Shown: one piece after another, positions 10,239-21,814 of the stretch
How the letters are laid out: each line of letters begins with the position of its first letter
How positions within the stretch are numbered: the first letter of the stretch is position 1
Source: Serripes groenlandicus
Lineage: Eukaryota; Mollusca; Bivalvia; Cardiida; Cardiidae
Length of the DNA stretch: 64,000 bases
Assembly: GCA_031761405.1 (NCBI GenBank)
Contig: JASEVX010000003.1
Coordinates: 13,692,973-13,756,972 of the forward strand
Direction of reading: 5' to 3'
Notes under the pieces: model-generated
What the model was told of the DNA's origin: nothing
Database searches by the model: none
What the model saw: the letters and a program-made list of their open reading frames with translations, nothing else
Program-made: the position numbers and the translations under genes

Positions 10239-12438
10239 ATGTATACTTATTCATTGTAAAACATTTCACAGCATGATTGTCTAAATCACGCCTGTTTGTT
10301 GAATGAATCAATACAAGTGCGTGCCATATGGCAGCATTGTGAATCGGTCCGATTCTCCAGGATGCTAGAAAACACTCCATGGCTCGTTGTGTTTCATGTT
10401 CTTCTTTGAACATCCATCCTAACAGGTTTATGGCTGTTTTCTTATGTCCAATGTTTAGCTTCGTATTTATAATGTGAATTAAGTTGTTAATAGCATCTTT
10501 TTTATATACGGGCTTGTTTGTTTTCGAATACAGCACATACTGTAGGAAGTACAGATACACGCTGGAATCCACAACCATCCAGTCAAACCAGAATTCGTTC
10601 TCATCATCCCTAGAACCAGGCGGTGTATGAACCGAACGATACATCTCGTAATGTAAAGCTAAAGGTACAATGTTGGCCTGATGAGGTAGAAAGGTTAAAC
10701 AACCAGCTGTACACGTTCTCACGAACTCTCTGTATGGAATGTCTTGTGACCGAAACAACCATATAAGTTCATTAACTGCCTCATCCCGATATATCGGGCT
10801 GCTTGTACTGCAGGTACAGACTGATAGAACATGAGATTTCAAAGACGTTTCGCATTTAAGCAGAATACTTCCACAGACATCATATCGGTCACTCTGCAAA
10901 CAGTAGGATGCGACTATCAAATTCGCGGAGATAACGTCACAGTCTTTACCTTTTTCTATGTAATACTTAAAGTTATTAAACAACATTTCCAAGTGATCCG
11001 GGTCACTGTTAGTCAGCATGATACTCGCTACACATTGTGCTATTTGTATGTGTAAATGAGGCATAACGTAGCTTATTGCTTGTCTTGATTCTTTCTCAGT
11101 ATGATAATCAACGCACTCCGTGTTTAGGAAATATGTTTGCATTGAGCCTAACTCTGAAAGGAAGGGAAGAGCTGATATACTTTTACACCTCTTAAGACTG
11201 TGAGATATCAACCTACCTAAATCACGAAAGATTTGAAAGTACTTAAGTATTGCTTTTTTATATACATTGGTATGTGTTGATCTCATAAAACTTGGTCCAC
11301 GTCCAAACATCGTCTCGTATAGCACATTTCCAATGTCATCACATGTCAATGACCATATAAATGAACACCAATGTTCTACTATATTCTCTAGGACACCCTG
11401 TACCTGTCGTAGAGTTCTGAATTCAAGCCTGTCAAACATATTTTCATCCGGTATGAAGTAATTTGGACAATATTGCTCTTTGACCCAATGTAACAGCAGT
11501 TTAATACAAAGACGTGTGCACTCTAGAAGGTTTCTACGGAACCAGAACTCACAGGGCGTAGTTTCAATTGCATATAACACACATGTTTTACAGTGATAAG
11601 ACGAGATCGATCCAGGTACACGTTTGTGTATGATATCTTTCTTGATAATCTTAAGTAAAATGTAGCATTTATGTTGCGTAGAGTTAAGACTAGCCATGAG
11701 TTCACGTTCCTGGAGGAAAAATGACGGCCTCCATTCGATGGGTCCATTTTCACTAGATGGATGATTTTTCCCGACAAAGAAGCACCCGGATCCTTTCAAC
11801 ATATGTAGTTGTGTGTCATTTAGCCGATTGCACCGGTTAACCCTTTTTAGCCAAGATTTGGCAAAACTTGGTATGTGCTGACATCGGTGTGCTTTAACAA
11901 AGTCTACATCTGATTCCCCATTTACACCCGTTCGTGTCACGGCAGGACCATTAGTACTTGGATACATTGAATAATATTGATCGACGTTTAGTAAACAGAT
12001 CCTATCGTAGATGTCTGTTTCTATTTGTGTTCGAGTGATAGTGTCTGTGTTATAAAGGGCTACTTTGTTATCGACACATTGTAGTTTAATATATCCGGGT
12101 TTAGTGGTTTCATCAGCCACCATGAGGAATGATAGACCGTGTTTCGGTGCATCCGAAATCCTCTCCACAACGGGTATATCAGAACAACATAGTATGTCTC
12201 TGTCTGAATTCAGCCCTTGTGTTGTTGTACCCTCACACTGACTTCCAAATATATAATAGGTTTCTCGGATGTTGGTATCGAAAAAGTTATACATCATTGT
12301 GATAGTTATTTCCCATACTATTGCTTCTTCTCTGTATTTGTCCCTCATCTTGTCAGAAGCACCGATCCAATCTAGAATTTCATAAAGACGGACGGACACA
12401 TTGTAATAACGATCACACACATTGCAGACCGATGTCAC
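10237..12438 (-). CDS. Mab-21/cGAS-like nucleotidyltransferase (large, probably 3'-terminal exon)
   Basis: About 733 codons in one exon. Residues about 65-83 (counting the open frame from 12444) form a nucleotidyltransferase signature: GS at 67-68, E71-G72, then S80-D81-R82-D83, giving the paired acidic residues. Further along are a GPAV motif, the Mab-21-type EWRPSFF segment and SYHCKTC followed by a W and the PNYFIPDENMF motif, all typical of Mab-21/cGAS-like receptors. Residues after about 400 look helical and TPR-like, ending in a WHALVLIH segment. In bivalves such proteins are an expanded family; some members of the wider cGLR group make cyclic dinucleotides on sensing nucleic acid, but activity here is inference. 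There is no ATG at the open-frame start: the bases before 12438 read ttctatttgcag on the minus strand, a good splice acceptor, so an upstream exon must supply the start (first in-frame ATG is 33 codons in). That exon was not found. Confidence 0.82.
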   Translation of the reverse strand: MTSVCNVCDRYYNVSVRLYEILDWIGASDKMRDKYREEAIVWEITITMMYNFFDTNIRETYYIFGSQCEGTTTQGLNSDRDILCCSDIPVVERISDAPKHGLSFLMVADETTKPGYIKLQCVDNKVALYNTDTITRTQIETDIYDRICLLNVDQYYSMYPSTNGPAVTRTGVNGESDVDFVKAHRCQHIPSFAKSWLKRVNRCNRLNDTQLHMLKGSGCFFVGKNHPSSENGPIEWRPSFFLQERELMASLNSTQHKCYILLKIIKKDIIHKRVPGSISSYHCKTCVLYAIETTPCEFWFRRNLLECTRLCIKLLLHWVKEQYCPNYFIPDENMFDRLEFRTLRQVQGVLENIVEHWCSFIWSLTCDDIGNVLYETMFGRGPSFMRSTHTNVYKKAILKYFQIFRDLGRLISHSLKRCKSISALPFLSELGSMQTYFLNTECVDYHTEKESRQAISYVMPHLHIQIAQCVASIMLTNSDPDHLEMLFNNFKYYIEKGKDCDVISANLIVASYCLQSDRYDVCGSILLKCETSLKSHVLSVCTCSTSSPIYRDEAVNELIWLFRSQDIPYREFVRTCTAGCLTFLPHQANIVPLALHYEMYRSVHTPPGSRDDENEFWFDWMVVDSSVYLYFLQYVLYSKTNKPVYKKDAINNLIHIINTKLNIGHKKTAINLLGWMFKEEHETQRAMECFLASWRIGPIHNAAIWHALVLIHSTNRRDLDNHAVKCFTMNKYT

Positions 12439-12554
12439 CTGCAAATAGAAACGACATTCTTTATAGAGAATGACTAATTTATAAATCGTGACTTACAAAT
12501 GGGTGTCAACAGTTCATTTACTGACAAAGATAACCTGTATTAAATTACGCCATA

Positions 12555-12721
12555 TAATACAATTTGACTAGCTTAAGTTATGACCAAGCTTGTTTTTTTA
12601 TTTTTTATTTCTAGTGATCATGTGAAGCTGTCAATCCTTATTTTATTTGTATAATTATGTATAATCAACATATAATGCATTAGACACATACGTTCATTAC
12701 ACAAGGTTTTATTCATTTTAA
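12555..12721. repeat. Segmental duplication, copy 1 part a
   Basis: Matches 16515-16666 (common text includes gtgatcatgtgaagctgtca and cattagacacatacgttcat). Continues as part b at 13806-14578 after the inserted MITE. Confidence 0.9.
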
Positions 12722-13805
12722 AGGCGTATGCTAGTTATTTATCAAAAAATTACCCAATCATAGAATTTCTTTATTCTGTGTATTTTGTTAGAACATACAA
12801 TATTTGTTTGAAATAAGAAAAAAAATATGTATGTTATCAATTTAAAAAAAATATATTGGCCTGTCAATGACATGACCAATTTCATCAATGGCACAAATAT
12901 AGGCATTTTGGCCGAAAACCTAAAACACACACAAAATTAAAATGAAAACTACAAAGCATATCAAAGTTCTAATATAACTTTATATATAGTATGTAAATCA
13001 ATATGAAAAAGAAATTTTTGAGAAAAAAAGGAAGAAGAATATATTAAGCTGTTTTTCAAGGTCGAAATGGTGTCATATTTTATCCCTGAAAAAGTTAAAA
13101 TCATACAATTTTTCAAGCAATTTTCTATTCTACATAATAGAATTTTCTTAAACTATCCATAAACATTGAACATGGTTCACTTTAATAAAAAATGCAAAAA
13201 AAAAAAGATAGGTCACCGTACTCCTTTTCTGGTAAATCAACTTTTTCCTTGAAGAAAGGCCTGCTTTTTAAGCAAAATTGCTGTATTTCTAAGAAAACGC
13301 AAGAAAAAGCAAGGAAAACGTCCCTTTACTCTAAAAGGAGTACGGTGACCTATATTTTTTTTTGCATTTTTTATTAAAGTGAATGATGTTAAGTGTTTAT
13401 GGATAATTACAGAAAATTCTATTATGTAGAATGGAAAATTTCTATGATTTTAACTTTTTCGGGGGTAAAATGTGATACCATTTCTACCTTGAAAAACAGC
13501 TTAATATATTCTACTTCCTTTTTTTCTCAAAAATTTCTTTTTCATATTGATTTACATTCTATATATAAAGTTAAATTAGAACTTTGATATGATTTGTAGT
13601 TGTCATTTTATTTTTTTGTGTTTTAGGTTTTCGGCCAAAATGCCTATATTTGTGCCTTTGATGAAATTGGTCATGTCATTGACAGGCCAATATTATTTCT
13701 TTAGATTTTTTTCTTATTTCAACCAGTTATTGTATGTACTAATAAAATACAAAGAATAAAGAAATTCTATGATAGGTATTTTTTTTTGTACTGTAGCATA
13801 CGCCT
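12722..13805. mobile_element. TTAA-flanked palindromic MITE (1,084 bp)
   Basis: The element begins AGGCGTATGCTA and ends TAGCATACGCCT, and is flanked on both sides by TTAA (12718-12721 and 13806-13809). The arms of almost 500 bp are near-perfect reverse complements, meeting at ggtcaccgtactcc / ggagtacggtgacc around a central spacer of about 105 bp. The duplicate locus has a single TTAA and no insert (16663-16666), which proves the boundaries. TTAA duplication is typical of piggyBac-type transposition. No transposase is encoded. Confidence 0.93.
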
Positions 13806-14578
13806 TTAAGTGATTGCGTGATCAAGCTGTTACATGTTGAGAGACATGCTGATGGACTGGTTGACGGACGAACGGACAGACGGACGGAAGATGACGGACG
13901 AAAAGCGATCACAATAGCTCACCTGGCATTTCGTGCTCAGGTGAGCTAAAAATGTGGCCACTCGAGTGTCTACATGATGTTTCTTAAAGTTTGAATAGTA
14001 ACCAAGATTTCGATTCGACAGACATTCTAGCATAGTTTCAATTTGTTCAAATAAATATTCTGCAATAGTGACATAGTTTTCAATAACAGATGACCCATAT
14101 TTACACTTAGCCTAGATCAACATTCTGACAAGGTTTCAAAATGCTCAAACCTAGAAAGCTGCCACTAGAGTTTAAATGAGCTTTTTCTTAAGAAAAATGA
14201 AGAGCCATACAAACTATTCGTACAGTTAACAACAAAAAGTGCTACACCTTAATCAGTGGATTCTACAGTAATACTTCCCTTCACGATGGAACAGGATCCA
14301 ATTATAATTGTTCAGATACCAAAAGGAAGTGACATGAACCATTCCAATATTTATAATATCAAAATGGGTCTACACAAGCTTTAAGCTAATGTTCTCAACA
14401 GGGTAACTCCTAACAGGGAACATCGGGTCTCTACTACTATATGGACTATATGGACAATGTCTTTAATTTATGTATTTATTTGTAGGAATGTGAGATTTAA
14501 CTTATTTTAAACAATTGAGTGGAATGAAACCTGAAACTATCCTGCTAACATTTTCCATATTGATAGACCAAGTGCATG
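13806..14578. repeat. Segmental duplication, copy 1 part b
   Basis: Matches 16663-17436 nearly base for base, including the (ggac)n tract, 'gatcacaatagctcacct' and the 'gccactcgagtgtctacatg' block. The first ~250 bp belong to a dispersed molluscan repeat also recognisable at 35150-35220 and 37660-37730. Confidence 0.9.
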
Positions 14579-16015
14579 TAATTCCATCCGAGACACGTCG
14601 CCACTGTCTGAATGCATGTAATTTCGTCCGAGACGCGTCGTCACTGTCTGAATGCATGTCATTCCATCCGAGACACGTCGCCACTGTCTGTATGCATGTA
14701 ATTACATCCGAGACACGTCGCCACTGTCTGAATGCATGTAATTATGTAATTTCGTCCGGGACGCGTCGTCACTGTCTGAATGCATGTAATTCCATCCGAG
14801 ACACGTCGCCACTGTCTGAATGCATGTAATTTCGTCCGAGACGCGTCGTCACTGTCTGAATGTATGTAATTTCATCCGAGACACGTCGCCACTGTCTGAA
14901 TGCATGTAATTTCATCCGACACGCGTCGTCACTGTCTGAATGCATGTAATTATGTAATTTCGTCCGAGACACGTCGTCACTGTCTGAATGCATGTAATTA
15001 TGTAATTTCGTCCGAGACACGTCGCCACTGTCTGAATGCATGTAATTTCATCCGACACGCGTCGTCACTGTCTGAATGCATGTAATTTCATCCGACACGC
15101 GTCGTCACTGTCTGAATGCATGTAATTATGTTATTTCGTCCGAGACACGTCGCCACTGTCTGAATGCATGTAATTTCATCCGAGACGCGTCGTCACTGTC
15201 TGAATGCATGTAATTATGTAATTTCGTCTGAGACACGTCGTCACTGTCTGAATGCATGTTATTTCATCCGAGACGCGTCGTCACTGTCTGAATGCATGTA
15301 ATTATGTAATTTCGTCCGAGACACGTCGCCACTGTGTGAATGCATGTAATTTCATCCGAGACGCGTCGTCCCTGTCTGAATGCATGTAATTATGTAATTT
15401 CGTCCGAGACACGTCGACACTGTCTGAATGCATGTTATTTCGTCCGAGACACGTTGTCACTGTCTGAATGCATGTAATTATGTAATTTCGTCCGAGACAC
15501 GTCGTCACTGTTTGAATGCATGTTATTTCGTCCGAGACGCGTCGTCACTGTCTGATTGCATGTAATTTCATCCGAGACACGTCGCCACTGTCTGAATGCA
15601 TGTAATTTCATCCGAGACGCGTCGTCACTGTCTGAATGCATTTTATTATGTAATTCGTCCGAGACACGTCGCCACTGTCTGAATGCATGTAATTTCATCC
15701 GAGACGCGTCGTCCCTATCTGAATGCATGTAAATATGTAATTTCGTCCGAGACACGTCGTCACTGTCTGAATGCATGTAATTTCGTCCGAGACGCGTCGT
15801 CACTGTCTGAATGCATGTAATTATGTAATTTCGTCCGAGACACGTCGTCACTGTCTGAATGCATGTTATTTCATCCGAGACGCGTCGTCACTGTCTGAAT
15901 GCATGTAATTATGTAATTTCGTCCGCGACACGTCGTCACTGTCTAAATGCATGTAATTTCATCCGAGACGCGTCGTCACTGTCTGAATGCATTTAATTTC
16001 ATCCGAGACACGTTG
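14571..16015. repeat. 40/48-bp satellite with higher-order structure, about 33 units
   Basis: The basic unit is 40 bp: gtaatttcgtccgagacgcg then tcgtcactgtctgaatgcat. A 48-bp variant has an extra atgtaatt. From about 15,000 on, 48- and 40-bp units largely alternate, giving an 88-bp higher-order dimer in which 'acacgtcg' and 'acgcgtcg' also alternate. Open frames in the array are by-products of the repeat. Confidence 0.92.
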
Positions 16016-16512
16016 TGTCAAACATGTTTTCATCCGGCATGAAGTAATTTGGACAATATTGCTCTTTGACCCAGTATAACAGCAGTTTAATACAAAGAAA
16101 CGTGCATTGTAGAAGGTTTCTACGGGTCCAGAACACAAAAGGCGTAGTTTCAATTGCATATAACACACATGTTTTACAGTGATAAGACGAGATCGATCCA
16201 GGTACACGTTTGTGTATGATATCTTTCTTGATAATCTTAAGTAAAATGTAGCATTTATGTTGCGTAGAGTTAAGACTAGCCATGAGTTCACGTTCCTGGA
16301 GGGAAAATGACAGCCTCCATTCGATGGGACCATTTTGACTAGATGGATGATTTTTCCCGACAAAGAAGCACCCAGATCCTTTCAACATATGTAGTTGTGT
16401 GTCATTTAGCCGATTGCGCCGGTTAACCCTTTTTAGCCAAGATTTGGCAAAACTTGGTATGTGCTGACATCGGTGTGCTTTAACAAAGTCTACATCTGAT
16501 TCCCCATTTGCC
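16016..16512 (-). pseudogene. Mab-21-like exon fragment (duplicate)
   Basis: About 500 bp matching 11433-11917 of the exon at 10237-12438 with roughly 95% identity. The frame is still open, from the DVDFVKAHRC region through EWRLSFS, SYHCKTC and PNYFMPDENMF. The nucleotidyltransferase active-site part and splice acceptor are missing because the copy jumps from the equivalent of 11917 straight to that of about 12565. On the other side it is cut by the satellite. It cannot encode a whole Mab-21 domain. It reads WRLSFS, the usual family form, where the full-length exon reads WRPSFF. Confidence 0.88.
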
Positions 16513-17436
16513 TAGCTAAAGTTATAACCAAGCTTGGTTTTTTTTTTTTTTTTTTCTAGTGATCATGTGAAGCTGTCAATCCTTATTTTATTTGTATAAT
16601 TATGTATAATCAACATATAATGCATTAGACACATACGTTCATTACACAAGGTTTTATTCATTTTAAGTGATTGCGTGATCAAGCTGTTACATGTTGAGAG
16701 ACATGCTGATGGACTGGTTAACGGACGGACGGACGGACGGACGGACGGAAGATGACGGAAGATGACGGACGAAAAGCGATCACAATAGCTCACCTCGCAT
16801 TTCGTGCTCAGGTGAGCTAAAAATGTTGCCACTCGAGTGTCTACATGATGTTTTTTAAAGTTTGAAAAGTAACCAAGATTTCGATTCGACAGACATTCTA
16901 GCATAGTTTCAATCTGTTCAAATAAAAATTCTGCAATAGTGACATATTTTTCAATAACAGATGACCCATATTTACACTTAGCCTAGATCAACATTCTGAC
17001 AAGGTTTCAAAATGCTCAAACCTAGAAAGCTGCCACTAGAGTTTAAATGAGTCTTTTCTTAAGAGAAATGAAGAGCCATACAAACTATTCGTACAGTGAA
17101 CAACAAAAAGTGCTACACCTTAATCAGTGGATCCTACAGTAATACTTCCCTTCACGATGATCCAATTATATTTGTTCAGATACCAAAAGGAAGTGACATG
17201 AACCATTCCAATATTTATAATATCAAAATGGGTCTACACAAGCTTTAAGCTAATGTTCTCAACAGGGTAACTCCTAACAGGGAACATCGGGTCTCTACTA
17301 CTATATGGACTATATGGACAATGACTTTAATTTATGTATTTATTTGTAGGAATGTGAGATTTAACTTCATTTTAAACAATTGAGTGGACTGAAACCTGAA
17401 ACTATGCTTCTCACATTTTCCATATTGATAGATCAA
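16513..17436. repeat. Segmental duplication, copy 2 (empty MITE site)
   Basis: Matches 12565-12721 joined to 13806-14578. It lacks the palindromic MITE and ends where copy 1 runs into satellite (gataga(t/c)caagtgc). Differences include a longer (ggac)n tract and a small deletion near 17157. Confidence 0.9.
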
Positions 17437-18004
17437 GTGCAATCAATACAACGCCCCCTTGCAACTGCATTGTTTTAAGTATAACCGTATACATTATACC
17501 GCACTGTGTGGAATACATATTTGTACATTATCTTTTGTCTAAAAACATTAGATATATGTCACATTTTGTAATTTGTCAGAAAGAAAAAATAACAGTTTCT
17601 GAAAATTTGAAATCTTAACACAACATGATCATCATTTGTTATACTTATTTCAACGGTTACTACGGCAACAGTCAATAAAGCGAGTGTTTCTAATGCAATT
17701 GTAGGTCCATAATCCATAAGAAAAATACAAATGATACATAAATTATGGGTTTGATTTTAGGGCTGTTTGATTCAGTATGTTTTAATGGTGTTTGAAAACT
17801 TCATTTTTTCCAGATCGTATAGTTTGCCACTCGATGTAATATGTACTGCATATAGCATGACATAACTGCTGTTATCAGGGGTATATTCTTTCGAGAACGA
17901 ACTTGCTTTTAACACTTAGACATTTTAATTTACGAATTAATTTACCTTTTGTTTATATACAATATCATTATTATCTTCCATATGAACATCCTCGTCTGAA
18001 AGAA
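17437..18004. other. Non-coding stretch
   Basis: AT-rich, no gene or repeat recognised. Confidence 0.5.
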
Positions 18005-18382
18005 ATGATTAAAGTAAGATTTATAAAAAGCGTTACAATATACAAGTGTATCCAATTGCTCTTCTACATAAACTATCACAGTGTATGCAATTCATTACAC
18101 GTTAAAAGATATTATAGAGACGCTTTCATGCAGAAAGCACATGTAGAATTCCTTTGACTTAATTTAAAATATATTCAAATCATCCAAGGAAGACAATGAT
18201 TAAAGTAAGATTTAAAAAAAGCGTTACAATATACAAGTGTATCCAATTGCTCTACTACATAAACTATCAAAGTGTACGCAATTCATTACACGATATTATA
18301 GAGACGCTTTCATGCAGAAAGCACATGTAGAATTCCTTTGACTTAATTTAAAATATATTCAAAGCATCCAAGGAAGACATTG
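18005..18382. repeat. 191-bp tandem duplication
   Basis: Two copies (18005-18195, 18196-18382) start atgattaaagtaagattta and contain atgcagaaagcacatgtaga. The second lacks six bases near 'cacgttaaaagatatt'. A plus open frame through copy 1 has no recognisable domain. Confidence 0.9.
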
Positions 18383-19494
18383 ATTTAAAAGGATAATGTC
18401 AAAGGAAGTAAAGAAATCCTAGCAAGGACTTGTTAAAAGTATCTACAATTCAATTTGAACAAGAGATGGTTGTCAAACATTATGCCCACCTGAGCGCCAT
18501 GTTGTCAGGGATATTTGTACAATTTTTGACCCGATGACCTCAAAATCAATAGGAATCATTTACTGGTCACCCCTAGTCTCCATGTCAAGTTTGAGGACAG
18601 TGTGCAGGCAATGTCGAGTTATCACTCGGACAAGCTTTTCAGATTCAAGCTCACTGTGGCCTTGACCTTTGACCTGATGACTTCAAAATCGATAGGAGTC
18701 ATCTACTTGTCAGGCCCAACATCCAAGTCAAGTTTGAGGACCATAGGTCCAGGAATTGTTAGTTATCACTCGGACCACCTCGGTCACTGTGACCTTGACT
18801 TTTCACCTGATGACCTCTCAAAAGGGGTCATCTACTGGTCATCCCAGCCTCCATGTTAAATTTGAGGGCCAGGGGTGCATGCAATGTAAAGTTATCACCC
18901 GGCCAAGATTTCGAGTTCAAGGTCAGTGACCTTGACCTTTGACCTGATAACGTCAAAATCAATAGGAGTCATGTATTGGTCACCCCAGCCTCCATGTTAA
19001 GTTTGAGGGCCATGGTTGCAGGCAATGTAGAGTTATCACTTGGACAAGATTTTCGTGTTCAAGGTCACTGTGACCTTGACCTTTGACCCGATGACTTCAA
19101 GTTTTGATGCCATGGGTGCAGACAATGTTGAGTTATAACTCGGAAAAGCTTTTCGCGTTCAAGATCATTGTGACATTGACCATTGACCCGATGAACTCAA
19201 AATCAATAGGGTTATCTCCTGGTCAGGCCCAACCTCCAAGTCAAGTTTGAGGAGCATAGGTCCAGGCATTGTTTAGTTATCACTCGGACAACCATGGTCA
19301 CTCTGACCTTGACCTTTCACCTGATGACCTCATAATCGGGGTCATCTACTGGTCACCCCCAGCCTCTATGTTAAGTTGCCATGAGTGCCATGGGTGCATG
19401 CAATGTCGAGCTTTCACTCGGACAAGATTTCGCATTCAAGGTCAGTGACCTTCAACTTTGGAATGATAACTTCAAAATCAATTGGGGTCATCTT

Positions 19495-21814
19495 TTTTTT
19501 TTTTTTATTTTACTTTTTTTTTTTGGTGAAGTCTTTCAACTTCTTTTATTTTACATTTTTACATAACATAAACGAATGTAAATTACAATAACAGTACAAA
19601 ACATGAAGCATATATATATATATATATCTTTGCTTATCTACAGATACCTATTGAAATTTACCAAAAATGTTGAAAGTTTATTTTTTGAAGACAAATAAGT
19701 ATACAAAAATCTGTATTCTTTGATGAATAAGTTCTCTACACTATGTATTTGCATTTTTTTATCGCTGATATAGTAACCCTTATAAATACAAAATCCTATG
19801 AGATTAAAAATCATATTTACATCATTGTAACACTTATTTGTTATGTTGTATCCTATAATGAGGGTTTTTAATGATTGTAAATTATTTTCAAACCCACTTA
19901 ATCTGAAAATTGGAAGCAGTCTCTCCCAAAGAGGTCTGACTGCTTTACAAGTTATAAAAAAGTGCTCATAGTCTTCTACTACTTTACATATATTACAATT
20001 TGGATTTGTTTCAATTTTCCATTTAAAAAGGTTTTGTTTTGTTGCTAATATATCATGAATTAATTTAAATTTAAATTGTTTGATGCGGTTGTCGATGCAT
20101 GCCATTTCCAAAGATGTATAGAAATCTTTCCAATTGATATCATTATGAAATGTGTTATTCCATTTTCTATGAACGTACGGTTTAATAAATTTATTATCTA
20201 ACATTGTCCTGTAAAAATCTTTATTATTCATATTTAGACTGTTTTCCCTGTTAAATGTAAGCTTTAATGTTGCGTTCACCACTGTTAACTTTGATTCTCT
20301 TGATTTTAAAATACCTTTCCATACTCTCGGTACTGCTTTTTTAATGATATTGACTTGACATATCCAATTAGTTTTATTTTTAAGTTTACCAAGTATTTTT
20401 GTTTCGTCTAAACAACCCGACTGTCCAATTATATCGTTCAAAAACAGAATATCGGAATTTATCCAGCTTTTAAAGATGAGAGTTTTCCCCCGGAAACGAA
20501 TGTGTTTATTACCCCATAAAAGTTGTTTCCTTATCTCAACGAATTTAAGTGGAAATATGCTAAAATTAGGTTCAAGTGAACTAAATTCAAAATATGCATT
20601 TAAAACATTTATGTAAAAAGGAGTAAGTCTTATTTCTGTTTTTGGCAAATCTCTCAATGATTTGACATTCATGTTGAATATTAAAAGGTTTTTCCCAAAT
20701 TGGTTAAGTAATTTCCTAGGAATAATTTTCCAATTTGACCCATCTTCGTGCAGCAAAGTTTTTATCCATTTTAGTTTTATTGACCTTAAGAAGCTTTCAA
20801 TATCTATCATATTAAGGCCCCCATTTAATTTTGTACCTATTACAGTTTTCCTTTTAATTTTTTCCCTTTTTCCATCCCACAGAAAATCAAATAGTAACTT
20901 ATCAATATCATGTTTCACTTTATCTGGTACTGTTAATGAGTGAAACATGTATACAAATTTTGGTAATAAGAGAGTCTTAATTATAATAATTTTGCCATAA
21001 AATGTGAGGTGGCGTCTTTTCCAAGCTTGAATAGCCTGTGTACATTCCCTTATTGGTTTCTCCCAGTTGCTTTTGTCACAATACTCTATGTCGTAACCAA
21101 ACGTTATTCCAAGTGCCTTGACTGTTTTTGCACATTTTATATTACCTATATTTTCAACACAATTTTTTGAACTGCCAATCCAGAGACATTCAGTTTTCTT
21201 TCTGTTTAATGTAAGGCCCGAATGTAAGCTAAATTCGTCAACAATTTTTAGAGCGATTTTTGCATCCGTCTTATCTTTTACAAAAACGGTTGTATCGTCG
21301 GCGAGTTGGGACAACTTGAGACAGTTATTTTGTTCATTTGAATTTTCTATAATGATTCCTTTAAAATCGCATGAAGTTTTTAATTTAGTTGCCAATATTT
21401 CTGCAACAAGTATAAAGATTAGCGCACTTAATGAGCATCCTTGCTTTAAGCCTCTTGATGGATGTACCAAATTTGACCTCCAACCATTATTATAGATGCA
21501 TGTAGTGATATCACTATAGAACGTTTCCAACCATTGAATGAAAGAATTTCCTAATCCGAATTTTCTAATTACTTTAAACATAAATGGATGTTCTACTGTA
21601 TCAAAAGCTTTTTTGAAATCAAGAAATAATATGGCACCATTAATTTCTAATAAATCTGCGTAATCTATGATATCTTGAATTTGTCTAATATTATAGCCGA
21701 TGTAGCGCCCTTTAATATATCCTTGCTGGTCAGGGCTTATTAAATCTGGTAAAACCTTTTGCAAACGTTTAGATAGGCATCTTGTCGCAATTTTGTAGTC
21801 TATGTTAAGGAGAG
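19495..21814 (-). mobile_element. 5'-truncated LINE with 15-bp target duplication
   Basis: The element is bounded by the direct repeat AATTGGGGTCATCTT (19480-19494 and 21815-21829). Its 3' end on the minus strand is an impure poly(A), seen as poly(T) at 19492-19525. The 5' end is truncated inside the reverse-transcriptase ORF. Target duplication, A tail and 5' truncation are the marks of target-primed reverse transcription. Confidence 0.95.
19638..21813 (-). CDS. LINE ORF2 fragment: reverse transcriptase
   Basis: One open frame runs from the 5' truncation point to the stop, about 724 codons. The real frame extends about 16 codons past the first non-ATG start, since the LLNIDYKIATR segment belongs to it. 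Visible motifs, numbered from 21764: FLDFKKAFD at about 47-55, GLKQGCSLSALIF at 105-117, LADD at 154-157 (the YADD-box aspartates, with L for Y), an AWKRRHLTFYGK thumb-type motif, and a C-terminal CNIC...H...C knuckle. The endonuclease domain is lost. The layout resembles L1/Tx1-type LINEs, but the clade is not certain. The long intact frame implies a recent insertion. Confidence 0.9.

Noticed and set aside
13192..13587. Two lysine- or phenylalanine-rich frames
   Set aside because: They lie inside the palindromic TTAA MITE and mirror each other on its arms.
14502..15851. Several 60-138 residue frames on both strands
   Set aside because: Satellite by-products; indels of 8 bp shift them at each 48-bp unit.
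14571..16015. CRISPR-like array
   Set aside because: The array is continuous satellite without unique spacers, in a eukaryotic genome.
17903..18157. 84-residue plus-strand frame
   Set aside because: Overlaps a 191-bp tandem duplication whose second copy breaks it by indels; no motif.
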